NCBI GenBank assembly: GCA_950097015.1
Contig: CATNEN010000014.1
Span: forward strand, 1,736,001-1,800,000
Direction of reading: 5' to 3'
DNA from: Macrostomum hystrix
Taxonomy: Eukaryota > Platyhelminthes > Macrostomidae
DNA: 64,000 bases
The number at the start of each line of letters is the position of its first letter. Within the stretch, counting starts at the first letter, position 1. The position numbers and the translations under genes are program-made. Positions 29,201 through 40,300 of this stretch are shown in pieces. The notes below the pieces were generated by a model. It did no database searches. It was not told where the DNA came from and worked only from the letters and a program-made list of their open reading frames with translations.

Positions 29201-29454
29201 TCGTGGAAAGCAAGACCGAACCGGTGATGTTTGCACCTGGCAGTGTTCCCCGATCAGAGGAGGAACTCCGCAGCACAGTTTGGGATCGCCTGTGCAACTC
29301 AGATTCTTCGTGGAAATTTTGCTTTCGAAAAGTGAACCGCTGCAAACTGCAGTTCCTGCCGGAGCCGATTGAGCAGTTCTTCCCGCTCCGCATCATGTAC
29401 CTGGACTGGTACTGTTTCAATTTCAACTGTTGCAGGCCGAGCTGGTCGCTCTAA
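26217..29454 (+). CDS. Ankyrin-repeat / Mab-21 (cGAS-like) nucleotidyltransferase, frame interrupted, possible pseudogene
   Basis: Exons 26217-27405, 27473-27819 and 27894-28351 join in phase (AA|G, G|CC; introns 67 and 74 nt); a last segment, 28897-29454, is open after a tttag acceptor. Residues 1-225 hold about five ankyrin repeats (DELGRTPLILAARRGQTAVA, GYAALHMAAQ, DNEGRTPIFVAALYGKAEAV). The enzyme part has GSYAEGWGNSL (from 27627), then LDSDIDV (Asp codons 27690 and 27696), a likely third acid in AIDWVSAYP (27944), then SLRRTMSTLPCHLVTAAPPG, LRISSHFLERCL, FVLLKHLIKKVI and KTYHAKSNLFYLLGE, the Mab-21/cGAS core order. Such enzymes can be cGAS-like receptors making cyclic dinucleotides; activity here is inferred. 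Breaks: a frameshift near 26645-26690, a 51/52-bp array inside exon 1, a TGA at 28349 followed by a 46-bp array, and a frame change near 28896. Sequence error, unusual splicing or pseudogenisation are all possible. Confidence 0.6.
26940..27310. repeat. Minisatellite inside an exon, 51-52-bp unit, 7 copies
   Basis: The unit contains tggtcagaccagaacgctgc and ttcagctgctgcggcactgc. It lies in exon 1 of the ankyrin/nucleotidyltransferase gene, between the ankyrin repeats and the enzyme domain. Units of 52 change the frame (CFGQTRTLLQLL, then LLWSDQNAASAAAA, then PAALVRPERCFSCCG), yet no stop arises. Confidence 0.93.
28345..28850. repeat. Minisatellite, 46-bp unit, 11 copies, built from coding sequence
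   Basis: The unit contains gtgacaaggctctgattatc. In one frame a unit reads YLRSGHSDKALIIQAV and continues into DETIKIL after the last copy. This suggests that an exon segment of the nucleotidyltransferase gene was amplified. Because 46 is not a multiple of 3, the array cannot be read through in frame. Confidence 0.93.
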
Positions 29455-29594
29455 GCGTGGGAAGTTCGCTAACTCAACTCGTCTCAGAGATCCGTGGCGC
29501 CAGTGCAGCTGACGATTGAGCCATTGGTTTGAGGCTGTATAGTCTCAGTACTCATTCATTGGGGGGATGCATTTGCAGCGTGTCTAGTTTCTGT

Positions 29595-29830
29595 GTGTAG
29601 CCCAGTGGCTAGAGCTCGAAATCCCGACTTGAAGGTCGCGGGTTCGATTCCCGACTCCACTAAAAGAATTTGTATCCTTTAGCAAGGTAACTAGCTCTAC
29701 TTTGCTTCAGTTAGCCCAGCTGTTAAATGGGTTCCAGAATTAGCTGGGGTAATTCAGGGTGGGTGTCCCCCCAGTCCATGGACTGAACAGCTGTACGCAG
29801 CTGCGGCTGTGCAATCAACAAAACGCCTTA
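29595..29830 (+). mobile_element. tRNA-derived SINE, family 1
   Basis: A-box-like tagcccagtggctagagc, B box ggttcgattcc, then the core cctttagcaaggtaactagc, ttagcccagctgttaaatgg and a 3' domain agtccatggactgaacagct. Related copies, whole or partial, lie at 30885-31065 (-), 39975-40225 (+), 44525-44740 (+, diverged) and 58715-59480 (+, interrupted). Confidence 0.8.
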
Positions 29831-29980
29831 TATTTGTCATAAATTTCTTAAGTCAGTACCCCTCGCTGATCAGGAGCATCACCCAATACACAATACACAA
29901 GTTTTTAAACCCAATAAAAAAATAACTGCAAGGCAGCGCAGAGATCATTTTTGGCAAAAGAGGAAAATTATATTTTTCAA

Positions 29981-30800
29981 AGCTTTATTTCATGACTTCA
30001 CAGCAACATTTTCCAATCGAACAAAGAAAAAAAATGGGACAGCATCTCTATAACAAAAGCATCTCCGACTCATTAATGCTATACATTTTTGTAAAGCTAA
30101 ATTAAAAAAAGCATAATTAAAAAATATATTTTTAATTCTCTCTTTTTTCAATTGCAAGGGCAATTCACACCTACCATTGAATAATGGTGCTGCGCAAAGT
30201 AAAAAAACCTATTCATTTCTGTTTCTTGGTACTCACTGTGCTCACCTACTCACTGAGCTCATCTACTCACTGTACTCAATAACTCACGAAGCTCACCCTC
30301 TCATTGTGCTCACCCACTCACTGTGCTCACCCAATCACTGTGCTCACCCACTCTCTCTGCTCCCCAGTTCGCAGTCTCAGAGCTGAGCTCTACATGAAGA
30401 GTGGCAGATCTTCATTCTTAGCCGGTCGTCTGGATCTGAAGATCAAAAGAAAGGTGCGACTGCTCAGAGATTCGCTACCACAAAGCAGAACAAGCTGGCT
30501 GCCTAGTCTAATAGAACTCCCGATATCCGCACTGCGCTACTGAAAGTAGAAATGCGAACATTTTCTGATGAATTAAAAAACAACTCACCGATGCACGGAG
30601 CAGGCTATCAGGTAGAGCAGTATGAGCAGGCCAATCAGACCGCACAGGGTTCCGGTGGCGATGACCCAGCTGTCCGAGCGTGAGTCCGGAGACAGGCTGG
30701 AGGCCGGGGCCACGTTCTGGGACACGGTCACCGACACCGTCAGGGTGCCGTTCGAGGCTGTGCTGATGGCCGACACGACCAGGCTGTTTCGGATGTTAAT
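29981..30800. repeat. Segmental duplication, copy B
   Basis: Counterpart of 24117-25738, in the same orientation about 5 kb away. It includes exons 5 and 6 of the Cys-rich membrane protein gene and a short (about 8-copy) version of the 17-bp minisatellite at 30228-30362. Confidence 0.85.
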
Positions 30801-33800
30801 TTGGTGCTTTAGCTGACTTGGTTTAGGTGTACAGCTAGTGGCACAGCCCCAGCTGTTGCTCGGTGATTCCAAACACAGTGTACCGTTTTTCAGTCCGTGG
30901 ACTGGCTAGCCCGCCACACGAAACTTCATTTCCACCCCAGCTACTGCTGTTACCAATTTTACAGCTGGGTGACCCAAAGCAAGAGGGTTAAATTGTCACC
31001 TTAGAGATCAAGGTGACAAATTATCTCCCATTTGCTGAGATGCGAACTCACGACATTTTAGTGCCCTACCTTAAATATTGATCGACCCAAAATGAATATT
31101 TGCGCTTGGCAGTTAGCTTGCCTAAGCCTTTTCGTTCGCCAATAAACTGAGGACTCTGCTTATGTCTGTTACACAGTAACATTAGCTTTGGCCATAGACT
31201 TGCTTTGCGTTGGCTACATGTCACGAAAAACCACCCTTTTGGCCATAGACTATTTGTCTGCGAGTTTTTTATCCAAGCTACCCCGATATGTGAAGTTTGA
31301 ATGTGCCTAAATCTTCCAAGCTTGTTGTCTATGGAAAAAACTCAGACAAAGGATTCCCCAATGACAAACCTGGTAAAGTCCACGGAGCTGATCAGCAGCT
31401 GGACAGTCTGCACAGTCAGGCTGAAGACTCCGTTGGGAGCGGAGCGCCTTCGTCGGCGTCGTGGATTTGCTGTGGTTGGGGCCGTTAATGAAGGCGACGT
31501 CGTTGCGGCCGCAGTTGACCTTGATGTAGGCATTGCCGTAGGGGTAGAAGTGGCAGCAGTTGGCCCAGCGGCAGCAGTTGACGCAGCACCAGCAGTTGAC
31601 GCAGCAGCAGCAGTTGAACCAGCGGCAGCCATTGACCCACCGGCAGCCGTTGACGCAGCAGCAGCAGTTGACGCAGCAGCAGCAGTTGAACCAGCGGCAG
31701 CCATTGACCCGCCGGCAGCAGTTGACGCAGCAGCAGCAGTTGACGCAGCAGCAGCAGTTGAACCAGCGGCAGCCATTGACCCACCGGCAGCCGTTGACGC
31801 AGCAGCAGCAGTTGAACCAGCGGCAGCCATTGACCCACCGGCAGCCGTTGACGCAGCAGCAGCAGTTAACCCAGTGGCTGAAGTTGACCCAGCAGCAGCA
31901 GTTGACCCAGCGGAACTGTAGACTAGCAGCTGACACAGCGCCGATTCACCCCTCGGGTTCAGCTTAATGAGGAATTGAGTGTGCGATGAGCTTCCAGAGG
32001 CGCCGAAGTAGGTGACATCCGCGGCGCTGCTCATTGCGGCACAGTTGGCTGGGCTGCGGGCAACTCCTACTGGCCTGAGGAGGGGGAGAAATAAGAACCT
32101 GTTAGACACCAGAACCTGTTAGACACCAGAACCTGTTAGACACCAGAACCTGTTAGACACTAGAACCTGTTAGACACTAGAACCTGTTAGACACTAGAAC
32201 CTGTTCGACACTAGAACCTGTTAGACACTAGAACCTGTTAGACACTAGAACCTGTTCAACACTAGAACCTGTTAGACACTAGAACCTGTTAGACACTAGA
32301 ACCTTTTAGACACTAGAACCTGTTAGACACTAGAACCTGTTAGACACTAGAACCTGTTAGACACTAGAACCTGTTCAACACTAGAACCTGTTAGACACTA
32401 GAACCTGTTAGACACTAGAACCTGTTCGACACTAGAACCTGTTAGACACTAGAACCTGTTAGACACTAGAACCTGTTCGACACTAGAAGCTGTTCGACAC
32501 TAGAAACTGTTAGACACTAGAACCTGTTAGACACTAGAACCTGTTAGACACTAGAACCTGTTCCACACTAGAACCTGTTAGACACTAGAACCTGTTAGAC
32601 ACTAGAACCTGTTCGACACTAGAACCTGTTAGACACTAGAACCTGTTAGACACTAGAACCTGTTCGACACTAGAAGCTGTTCGACACTAGAACCTGTTAG
32701 ACACTAGAACCTGTTCGACACTAGAACCTGTTAGACACTAGAACCTGTTAGACACTAGAACCTGTTCGACACTAGAACCTGTTAGACACTAGAACCTGTT
32801 AGACACTAGAACCTGTTAGACACTAGAACCTGTTCCACACTAGAACCTGTTAGACACTAGAACCTGTTAGACACTAGAACCTGTTCGACACTAGAACCTG
32901 TTAGACACTAGAACCTGTTAGACACTAGAACCTGTTCGACACTAGAAGCTGTTCGACACTAGAAACTGTTCGACACTAGAACCTGTTCGACACTAGAACC
33001 TGTTAGACACTAGAACCTGTTCGACACTAGAACCTGTTAGACACTAGAACCTGTTAGACACCAGAACCTGTTAGACACTAGAACCTTTTAGACACCAGAA
33101 CCTGTTAGAAACCAGAACCTGTTAGACACTAGAACCTGTTAGACACTAGAACCTGTTAGACACTAGAACCTGTTAGACACTAGAACCTGTTCGACACTAG
33201 AACCTGTTAGACACTAGAACCTTCTCGATACCAGATTGTATTATTTAGCCGACCTACCAGCCAGTGGATCCGGGGCAGCACCTCAGGAAGTTGTCACCCT
33301 GGCAGCACCAGGTGTTGTAGGCTGTGTAAATTTTCTCCCTGATCTGACCAGAGTAGGCGTAGCACTGCAATGCCAGTTTTGTATTTTTATGAAATGCAAA
33401 TTTACTTACAGTTTTATATTCAGTTGGTCCTTTTGCTAATGCGAAAAAAATAAAAGAATAACGTGTGCCAGCCAGTATTCTGGTGATACGTTTAACAATC
33501 GGTTCTTTAAAAAAACGTTACTTTTTAACCATAATAAATCGCTACTTTCAACAATCGTTAGTTCAAACGATCAGTAATTTCGACAAAATGTACGAGCGTA
33601 CTTTGAACAATCAGTCATTTCAATCATAGCAACATAAAAAATCGCTACTTTAAACTATCGTTACTTTAAACCATAGCATCTTTAAGAAGTCGTTACTTTT
33701 AATCAATTTCAAGAATCGTTACTAAACCATCGATCGGCCGCATTCTCTTCCCAGCTCCTACCTGCTTCGGGTTGATGTTGGCAGCGGAAATCCGGATCAA

Positions 33801-34798
33801 ATCGTTAGTCTGGTCGGCGGCAATCGAGGCGCAGAGCTCCGCCGAGTAGCAGGTGCCGTAGCCGATGCGAGTCCCGTTTGAGCAGCTGACTGACAGCTCG
33901 CCGTAGCCCAGGCAGGAGGTGCCGGTCGAGTTGCAGATGGGCTGCGAGGGGCACCCGGCGGTGTCCGACTGGCAAACAGCTGGACGACGGTAGGAGGGGA
34001 GCTACGAGTTCGTGTCTGGGATTGTTAGACATGGGACTTGTTAGACATGGGACTTGTTAGACATGGGACTTGTTAGACATGGGACTTGTTAGACATGGGA
34101 CTTGTTAGACATGGGACTTGTTAGACATGGGACTTGTCAGACATGAGACTTGTTAGAAATGGGACTTGTTAGACATGGCACTTGTTGGACTTGTTAGACA
34201 TGGGACTTGTTAGACATGGGACTTGTTAGACATGGGACTTGTTAGACATGGGACTTGTTAGACATGGGACTTGTTAGACAAGGCACCTGTTAGACACTGA
34301 AGCACCTGTTAGACACTGAGGCACCTGTTAGACACTGAGGCACCTGTTAGACACTGAAGCACCTGTTAGACACTGAGGCACCTGTTAGACATTGAAGCAC
34401 CTGTTAGACACTGAAGCACCTGTTAGACACTGAGGCTCCTGTTAGACACTGAGGCACCTGTTAGACACTGAAGCACCTGTTAGACACTGAAGCACCTGTT
34501 AGACACTGAGGCCCCTGTTAGACACTGAAGCACCTGTTAGACACTGAAGCACCTGTTAGACACTGAGGCCCCTGTTAGACACTGAAGCACCTGTTAGACA
34601 CTGAAGCACCTGTTAGACACTGAGGCACCTGTTAGACACTGAGGCACCTGTTAGACACTGAGGCACCTGTTAGACACTGAAGCACCTGTTAGACACTGAG
34701 GCACCTGTTAGACACTGAAGCACGTGTTAGGCAGGATTTAGCTTACCAAAGTCGAGTTTGACTGCCAAAGTGGCCAGTAGCAGTGGCAGCAAAGTCAT
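30503..34798 (-). CDS. Cysteine-rich single-pass membrane protein with Ala/Ser/Thr stalk
   Basis: Exons (minus): 34798-34747, 33979-33762, 33364-33258, 32074-31370, 30783-30589 and 30539-30503. All five junction phases agree (1, 0, 2, 2, 2), giving 437 aa. Exon 1 is a signal peptide (MTLLPLLLATLAV). Exons 2-3 form a Cys-rich ectodomain with NST and NGT sequons and CCQGD..LRCCPG, loosely like three-finger/Ly6 patterns but not assignable. Exon 4 adds DVTYFGASGSSSHTQFLIKL, an 18-bp-periodic Ala/Ser/Thr/Gly stalk, a run of six arginines before SAP (a possible convertase site) and a beta-rich stretch. Exon 5 holds SLSPDSRSDSW and the TM helix (VIATGTLCGLIGLLILLYLI); exon 6 a 15-residue tail. The role is unknown; a surface receptor or mucin-like protein is likely. 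Introns 1 and 3 are mostly minisatellite, and exons 5-6 are duplicated at 25.4-25.7 kb. Confidence 0.72.
30885..31065 (-). mobile_element. tRNA-derived SINE, family 1 (minus strand, degraded head)
   Basis: On the minus strand it reads a B-box-like gtgagttcgcatctc, then acccagctgtaaaattggta and the 3' motif agtccacggactg shared with the copy at 29595. It lies in intron 4 of the membrane-protein gene. Confidence 0.65.
31545..31915. repeat. Coding minisatellite, 18-bp unit with higher-order 54-72-bp pattern
   Basis: The units resemble gttgacgcagcagcagca on the plus strand. In the minus-strand gene they encode six-residue STAAAA/GSMAAA blocks of the extracellular stalk. The length stays a multiple of 3, as expected if the frame is under selection. 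Confidence 0.85.
32098..33232. repeat. Minisatellite, 17-bp unit, about 66 copies
   Basis: The unit gacactagaacctgtta has variants ttcgacac, ttccacac and ttcaacac in recurring order. It fills intron 3 of the membrane-protein gene and comes within about 25 bp of both splice sites. Confidence 0.96.
33480..33735. repeat. Degenerate short repeats around aatcgttacttt
   Basis: About twelve diverged copies of (a)atcg(t/c)tactttnaa, irregularly spaced, in intron 2 of the membrane-protein gene, ending near the donor at 33761. Probably an old, decayed array. Confidence 0.6.
34020..34735. repeat. Two abutting minisatellites: 16-bp (about 16 copies) then 19-bp (about 23 copies)
   Basis: 34020-34285 repeats catgggacttgttaga; 34286-34735 repeats cacctgttagacactgaag. 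Both contain tgttagaca, also the core of the 17-bp array in intron 3 of the same gene. They fill most of intron 1 of the membrane-protein gene. Confidence 0.94.
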
Positions 34799-35289
34799 GC
34801 TGGTTCGTTTAAAAGATTCGAAATTTCTTTCAACACTGGCAAGTTCATGAGCGATAACGACAGCTCGCTAGAAATCCCACCTTACCGGAGCTCTGCCTCA
34901 GTTTCTGCTCTATCCTGTTACCCCAGTCTCAATTGTTTATTGGTCGCAACTGGTTGCCTTGGTAACGCATTGGCGGGCTGGCCGCCTGGAAGCGCAGAAG
35001 ACGTGGGAGTAAACGCTGGGAGAAGGGAAAATGATTTCCATGCACACCGCACGGGCCACTGCCATTGTTTAATTTTTGCTGCATTTCAAATCACCCCAGT
35101 CTAGCCAAACCGGCTATTGTAGGCCGGGTATGGGACACTTCACCGCGACTGAGGGGACAGGGGGCTGCGGGCTCCGCACTGTGGCATCTGGCGATGGGGC
35201 GCACTTCCTCCCTGCATGCCTGCATGCCTCTCAGCTCTCATCTCATGCTTTGGGATTATACAAAACATCCTCTCACATCTCCTCCTCCC
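34799..35289. other. 5' flank of the membrane-protein gene
   Basis: Unique sequence; open frames have no domain or splice support. Confidence 0.4.
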
Positions 35290-35755
35290 TTCCTTCTCCC
35301 ATCTCTTTCTCTCTTATCTCCTCCTCTCCCATATCTTTCTCTCCCATCTCCTCCTCTCCCATCTCCTCCTCTCCCATCTCCTCCTCTCCGATCTCCTCCT
35401 CTCCCATATCTTTCTCTCCCATCTCCTCCTCTCCCATCTCCTCTCCCATCTCCTCCTCTCCCATCTCCTCCTCTCCGATCTCCCCCTCTCCTATCTCCTC
35501 CTCTCCCATCTCCTCCTCTCCCATCTCCTCCTCTCCCATCTCCTCCTCTCCCATATCTTTCTCTCCCATATCTTTCTCTCCCATCTCCTCCTCTCCCATC
35601 TCCTCCTCTCCCATCTCCTCCTCTCCCATCTCCTCCTCTCCCATCTCCTCCTCTCCTATCTCCTCCTCTCCCATCTCCTCCTCTCCCATCTCCTCCTCTC
35701 CGATCTCCTCCTCTCCTATCTCCTCCTCTCCCATCTCCTCCTCTCCCATCTCTGA
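35290..35755. repeat. Pyrimidine-rich minisatellite, 14-bp unit, about 33 copies
   Basis: The unit ctcctctcccatct has atctttctctcc variants. The pure purine/pyrimidine strand bias makes all complementary frames open (MGEEE repeats). Intergenic. Confidence 0.95.
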
Positions 35756-36649
35756 AGCTGCAGCAGGCCGCAGTAGAGGGAGCTCATTGCCCTGAAAAGT
35801 GCGCTGCTCTTGAGTAAAGTGCACCCCACTCTGGCCCTGGCAGGGCTGAATTTCCCCAAACCTCCCCATCGCATCCCCCAGCCAACAGGTGGCCGATGCC
35901 TCCGATGCCTTCACATGCCCGACCTTGAGCTATTTCTATTTCCGCTTGCAGCTGAGTCTAGCCAAAAATTTTCGTTTTTTTTTTCTTATCAATATTTCCT
36001 GCAAGAATCATCCCAAACTCACCTTTGTTTTAACAGCTAAAATCCAAAAATTCTTTCTCATCGATTTTTCTATTTCATCGTTTGTCCTTCTTAATTTATT
36101 ACTTTGTGGAAAACAATCCTTACTGCTCTACTTGTCAGTAACATAGTTGAACTGAGAAGTGCGCAAATCGTTGAAGAATGTAAAATGAGAATTTTTTGCT
36201 TCCCAGTGAAATTCCATGTTTCTCAGTGAGCTGAGCTCATTGCCAGTCTAGGCTGCAGTTCATTGTGCACGTGCGTACAAAGTGGAAATTCCCCAGAAAT
36301 GCGAAGGAATTCTCTGATCTTTATCGATCCGCTGTGGGGATCTGCAGACAGTGGGGATTCCCTTCTTCCCCGAGTTGATCCTGTTCAAGAAGAAGCAATT
36401 GATTAGCCTAGCCTTTCTCAGATCCGAGTCGCGGCCAAGCCACGTGGATTAAGCTCAGCGAGGTTTGGAATGTTTTAACTTTACACTGGACTCATTCGGG
36501 TCGACTCGGCTCTAGATAGAAAAAAATTGCACCAAACTCATGTCCATGGACACTTTACAACTGTTCAGTCCATGGACAGGGGCTCGCACCCTACTAAATA
36601 TATTTTGCTATTAGCAATGCAGCTCATACAGCTCATACAGCTCATACCG
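35756..36649. other. Intergenic spacer, nothing recognised
   Basis: T-rich unique sequence. The only oddity is two gtccatgga motifs (near 36541 and 36571), reminiscent of the family 1 SINE 3' domain, without a SINE body. Confidence 0.45.
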
Positions 36650-36833
36650 CTCCACTCCACTCCTCTCCACTCCACTCCACTCCACTCCACTCCACTCCAC
36701 TCCACTCCACTCCACTCCACTCCACTCCACTCCACTCCACTCCACTCCACTCCACTCCACTCCACTCCACTCCACTCCACTCCACTCCACTCCACTCCAC
36801 TCCACTCCACTCCACTCCACTCCACTCCACTCC
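36650..36833. repeat. Microsatellite (CCACT)n, about 36 copies
   Basis: Pure pentanucleotide ccactccact apart from a tcctct variant near the left end. Confidence 0.97.
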
Positions 36834-37327
36834 AATCTACTCCACCAGTCGTACACCCATTCTACCCAAAGTCTACACGACTCAACTCAACTGATTTGCT
36901 GCTCTATTTTTTACGACTTTCTCTGCTAAACAGATTTTTCCTGTTCACAATGTCTGTATTGATTTGGTTCAACACCGCCTCTCCGTTTCGTGAGTGCCGG
37001 TTTTGAAAATGAACACCTGGGCGGAGTGTCAGTTTTGCAGGCTCACTCAGCACTGTACACTGGCAGTGTACAGTCGGTGCACTTCTCTCCCTTTCTCTCC
37101 CCGCATTTCATCCATCCAATGGGCTGGCAGGGGCGATGGCAAGGGGACGGGGTGGCTGGCAGGCAATCGCTGTGTTTTTAACTGTCTCAGCTCCGTCCTA
37201 GCCCCACCAAACTGGTCAAGACCGCCAGCGGCTTATAGAAGGGAAATACACTGGCTATACTGCTCACAGCCTGTGCTCACAGCCTGTGCTCCAGCCCGTG
37301 CTCACAGCCATCTCCTGACTCAGCGGC
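36834..37327. other. 5' flank of the amino acid transporter gene
   Basis: Unique sequence, including three short cacagcctgtgct-type direct repeats at 37262-37310 just upstream of the start codon. No promoter element identified. Confidence 0.45.
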
Positions 37328-40300
37328 ATGCCAGGTGTAAACAGGCGCCAGGCATCACGGCCTCGCTGTCTTCACGGATTTCCCGGCAAGCTGTTCCGCC
37401 AGAAGAGCCTCAGCGAGGCCCGCTCGCTGGAGACACCGTTGAAGCGCTGCCTTGGCGTCCACCAGCTGATCTTCTACGGCATCGCCCACATGGCCGGGGC
37501 CGGCATCTACGTGCTTGCCGGCACCGTCATCAAGACCAAAGCAGGTGCGCGGGGTCCGTTGTCCGTTGTCTTTCTGGATAGGTAAATAGTCTGGCTGGAT
37601 GGGTAGATAGTCCTGCTGGATGGGTAGATAGTCCTGCTGGATGGGTAGATAGTCCTTCTGGATGGGTAGATAGTCCTGCTGGATGGGTAGATAGTCCTGC
37701 TGGATGGGTAGATAGTCCTGCTGGATGGGTAGATAGTCCTGCTGGATGGGTAGATAGTCCTTCTGGATGGGTAGATAGTCCTGCTGGATGGGTAGATAGT
37801 CTTGCTGGATAGGTAAATAGTCTGGCTGGATGGATCGATAGTATATCCGGTAGATAGGTCGGTGATCCGAGAGTCATGCCTATTAATCGATACAGAGCTG
37901 CAGGCTGCAATGCATCCTGGCCCCGTAATCATTTTGCTTCCGCAACGTTTGTTGCAGCCAGCAATTTGTGAGCCGGATTAAACCGGATCGGGAAATGTTG
38001 TCCCGTTTCTAATTTTGAGTCGAATCGATTCGCACTGAGAACACAGCACTGAGCTCTGAACTGCAACTTCCGCAGCCTCTTTACCTCGCCAAGTCGAACT
38101 CATTATCCAGTTACACGTAAGACATCAGTTATGTAGACTACCTGTGAGATGCCAGTCATCAACAGGCAGTCAGCTTCTTCGATGGCGAGTTCAATTGGGA
38201 AACCTCTATGAACTTTTGTGGACACCATCAGGAAATTTTCATTCAAGCTTCCATAAACTTATGAGGGAATCCTCAATGACATTGGGCGGGAAACTCACAT
38301 GACAAAGGAGGTCAAAGCAAACAACACGACTTTATTGGGGTGGCGTGGCAGAGTATTTAACGGGTTTGGCTGTCACACCAAGGTCCGTGAGCTCGATTCC
38401 GCGTCGAGGCCACGAGAAGGCTTCGGAAGCTCAGGTGAGCAGCTCAGGTAGCGGCTCACTGGTTCGATTCGCCTCCCCGTGTCCAGGCCCCGCAGCGGCC
38501 CTGAGCTTCCTCCTGTGCGCCCTGCTCAGCGTGTTCACCGGCCTATGCTACGTCGAGTTCTCAACGCTGATCCCGCGAGCCGGCAGCTGCTACACCTTCA
38601 CCTACATCACACTGGGCGAGCTGCCAGCTTTCCTTGTCGGCTGGACAATGATCTCCGACCTGGTCATTGGCATGGCCTCGGTGGCGAAGGCCTTCAGCAG
38701 CACGGTGAACGCTATCACGCACCAGGCGATCAGCAACGCCACGCAGGCGCACCTCGGCACCCTGCCGGAGTCCGACTACCTCGATCCGAACGTTGACATC
38801 GTCGCTTTTAGCCTGATCATCGCCTTGATGCTCCTGACACTGACCGGAGCCGCCATCTCAATGAGCGTCAACATGGTGCTGAGCGCAGTCCAGTGCGTCT
38901 GCCTCGCCCTCATGGCGGGCGCATGCTACGTGCTCGGCTCGCCCGAGAACTGGGGGCCTCAGAACGGCGGCTTCTTTCCATTCGGCGTGCCCGGCGTCAT
39001 CAACGGCGCCACCGTGGCCATCTTCGCCTTCTCTGGCTTCGAAGCCATCGCCAACGCGGCTGAGGAATGCAAGGACCCGCGGCGCAGCCTGCCCACGGCT
39101 CTGCTGACCTCCCTGGGCATTATCACGCTGCTGTACTTCGCCTCCAGCCTCGGCTTGTCCTACCTGACCCACTACAGCGAACTCGACGCCGGCTCGCCTT
39201 TCGTTGTGGCCTTTCAGGCTCGCGGCGCCGCCTGGCTGTCCTACGTGGCGGCCGGCGGAACCCTCCTGGCCACCGGCGCCACCAAGCTGGCCACCATCTA
39301 CGTCATGCCGCGTCTCTTCTACGCCCTGGCGGCCGACGGCGTCATCTTCCCGTGCTTTGCCTACGTCCAGCCGCGCCTCGGCGTGCCGCTGGTCGGCCTG
39401 CTGGTCGGCGGCCTGCTTTCCGCCCTGCTGGCCCTGGTGTTCAACATCCACACCTTGGCTAGCTTTGTATCCATGGGGGTCCTGCTGTCCTACCTCATGG
39501 TGGGGGTGGATCTGTTCTACCTGCGCTACCTGCTGCACAGGTGGGAGGCCTGTCCGCTGCGGGCCTGGGCCTCTGGCGGGTCCCGCGTGTCAGGCTGGCT
39601 GGCCAGACGGTCCACCATGAAGCTACTGTTCGTCAGTTTCCTGGCTGCCAGTCTAGCCACGGGCCTGGTGCTTAACTATGTCACACCTGTGCTCACCTGG
39701 TGGTCCTGGCTTGCCACGGTTGCTATGGGAGCCACCAACCTGCTGCTGCTGCTCGCACTGTGCGCCTACCGGCCCACACCTGTGGATGCCGGCGTTTATG
39801 AGGCCCCGCTGATGCCTTTGCCGCCACTGTTGGCCTTCTTAATCAACGCCGTGCTCATCGTGCGGCTGGAATGGCTCACCTGGGTTCGGTTCCTGATCTG
39901 GTCCGTGTTCGGTGAGCATCTTTTTCTATCTGTTTAACTCTACGTATCTCTAGGGCACAGAGAGCGGACTGTCGCCTTGTAGTGAAAGCGTCGTACTCTC
40001 GACTGGAAGGTCGGGGGTTCGATTACCAACCTAACTGGTACAAGTCGTGTCTTTTAGGACAATTAACTCTGGATTGCTTCATTTCACCCAGCAGTAAAGC
40101 GGGTACCATTATTTTAAATTTTTTTTATTATTACTATTATTTTATTTCAATAAGCTAGTAAATAATCCCCTCAGTTGTTGAACTGAAGGACAGCTGCAGT
40201 AGCCATTGTTTAACCATCTCACATTTAAGTATCTATCGCCCTCTCCGCTCAGGCCTGATCATGTACGCTTCCTACGGCTACAAGAACAGCGTCAGCGCCA

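Noticed and set aside
29595-29670. True tRNA genes at the B-box motifs (29.6, 40.0, 44.5 and 44.85 kb)
   Set aside because: Arms do not close into a full cloverleaf by eye, and each is followed by a shared non-tRNA core and ATT tail, so these are SINE heads.
38858-39538. 226-codon minus-strand frame over the CAT transporter exon
   Set aside because: Antisense shadow of a GC-rich conserved exon, low-complexity Gln/Gly/His composition.
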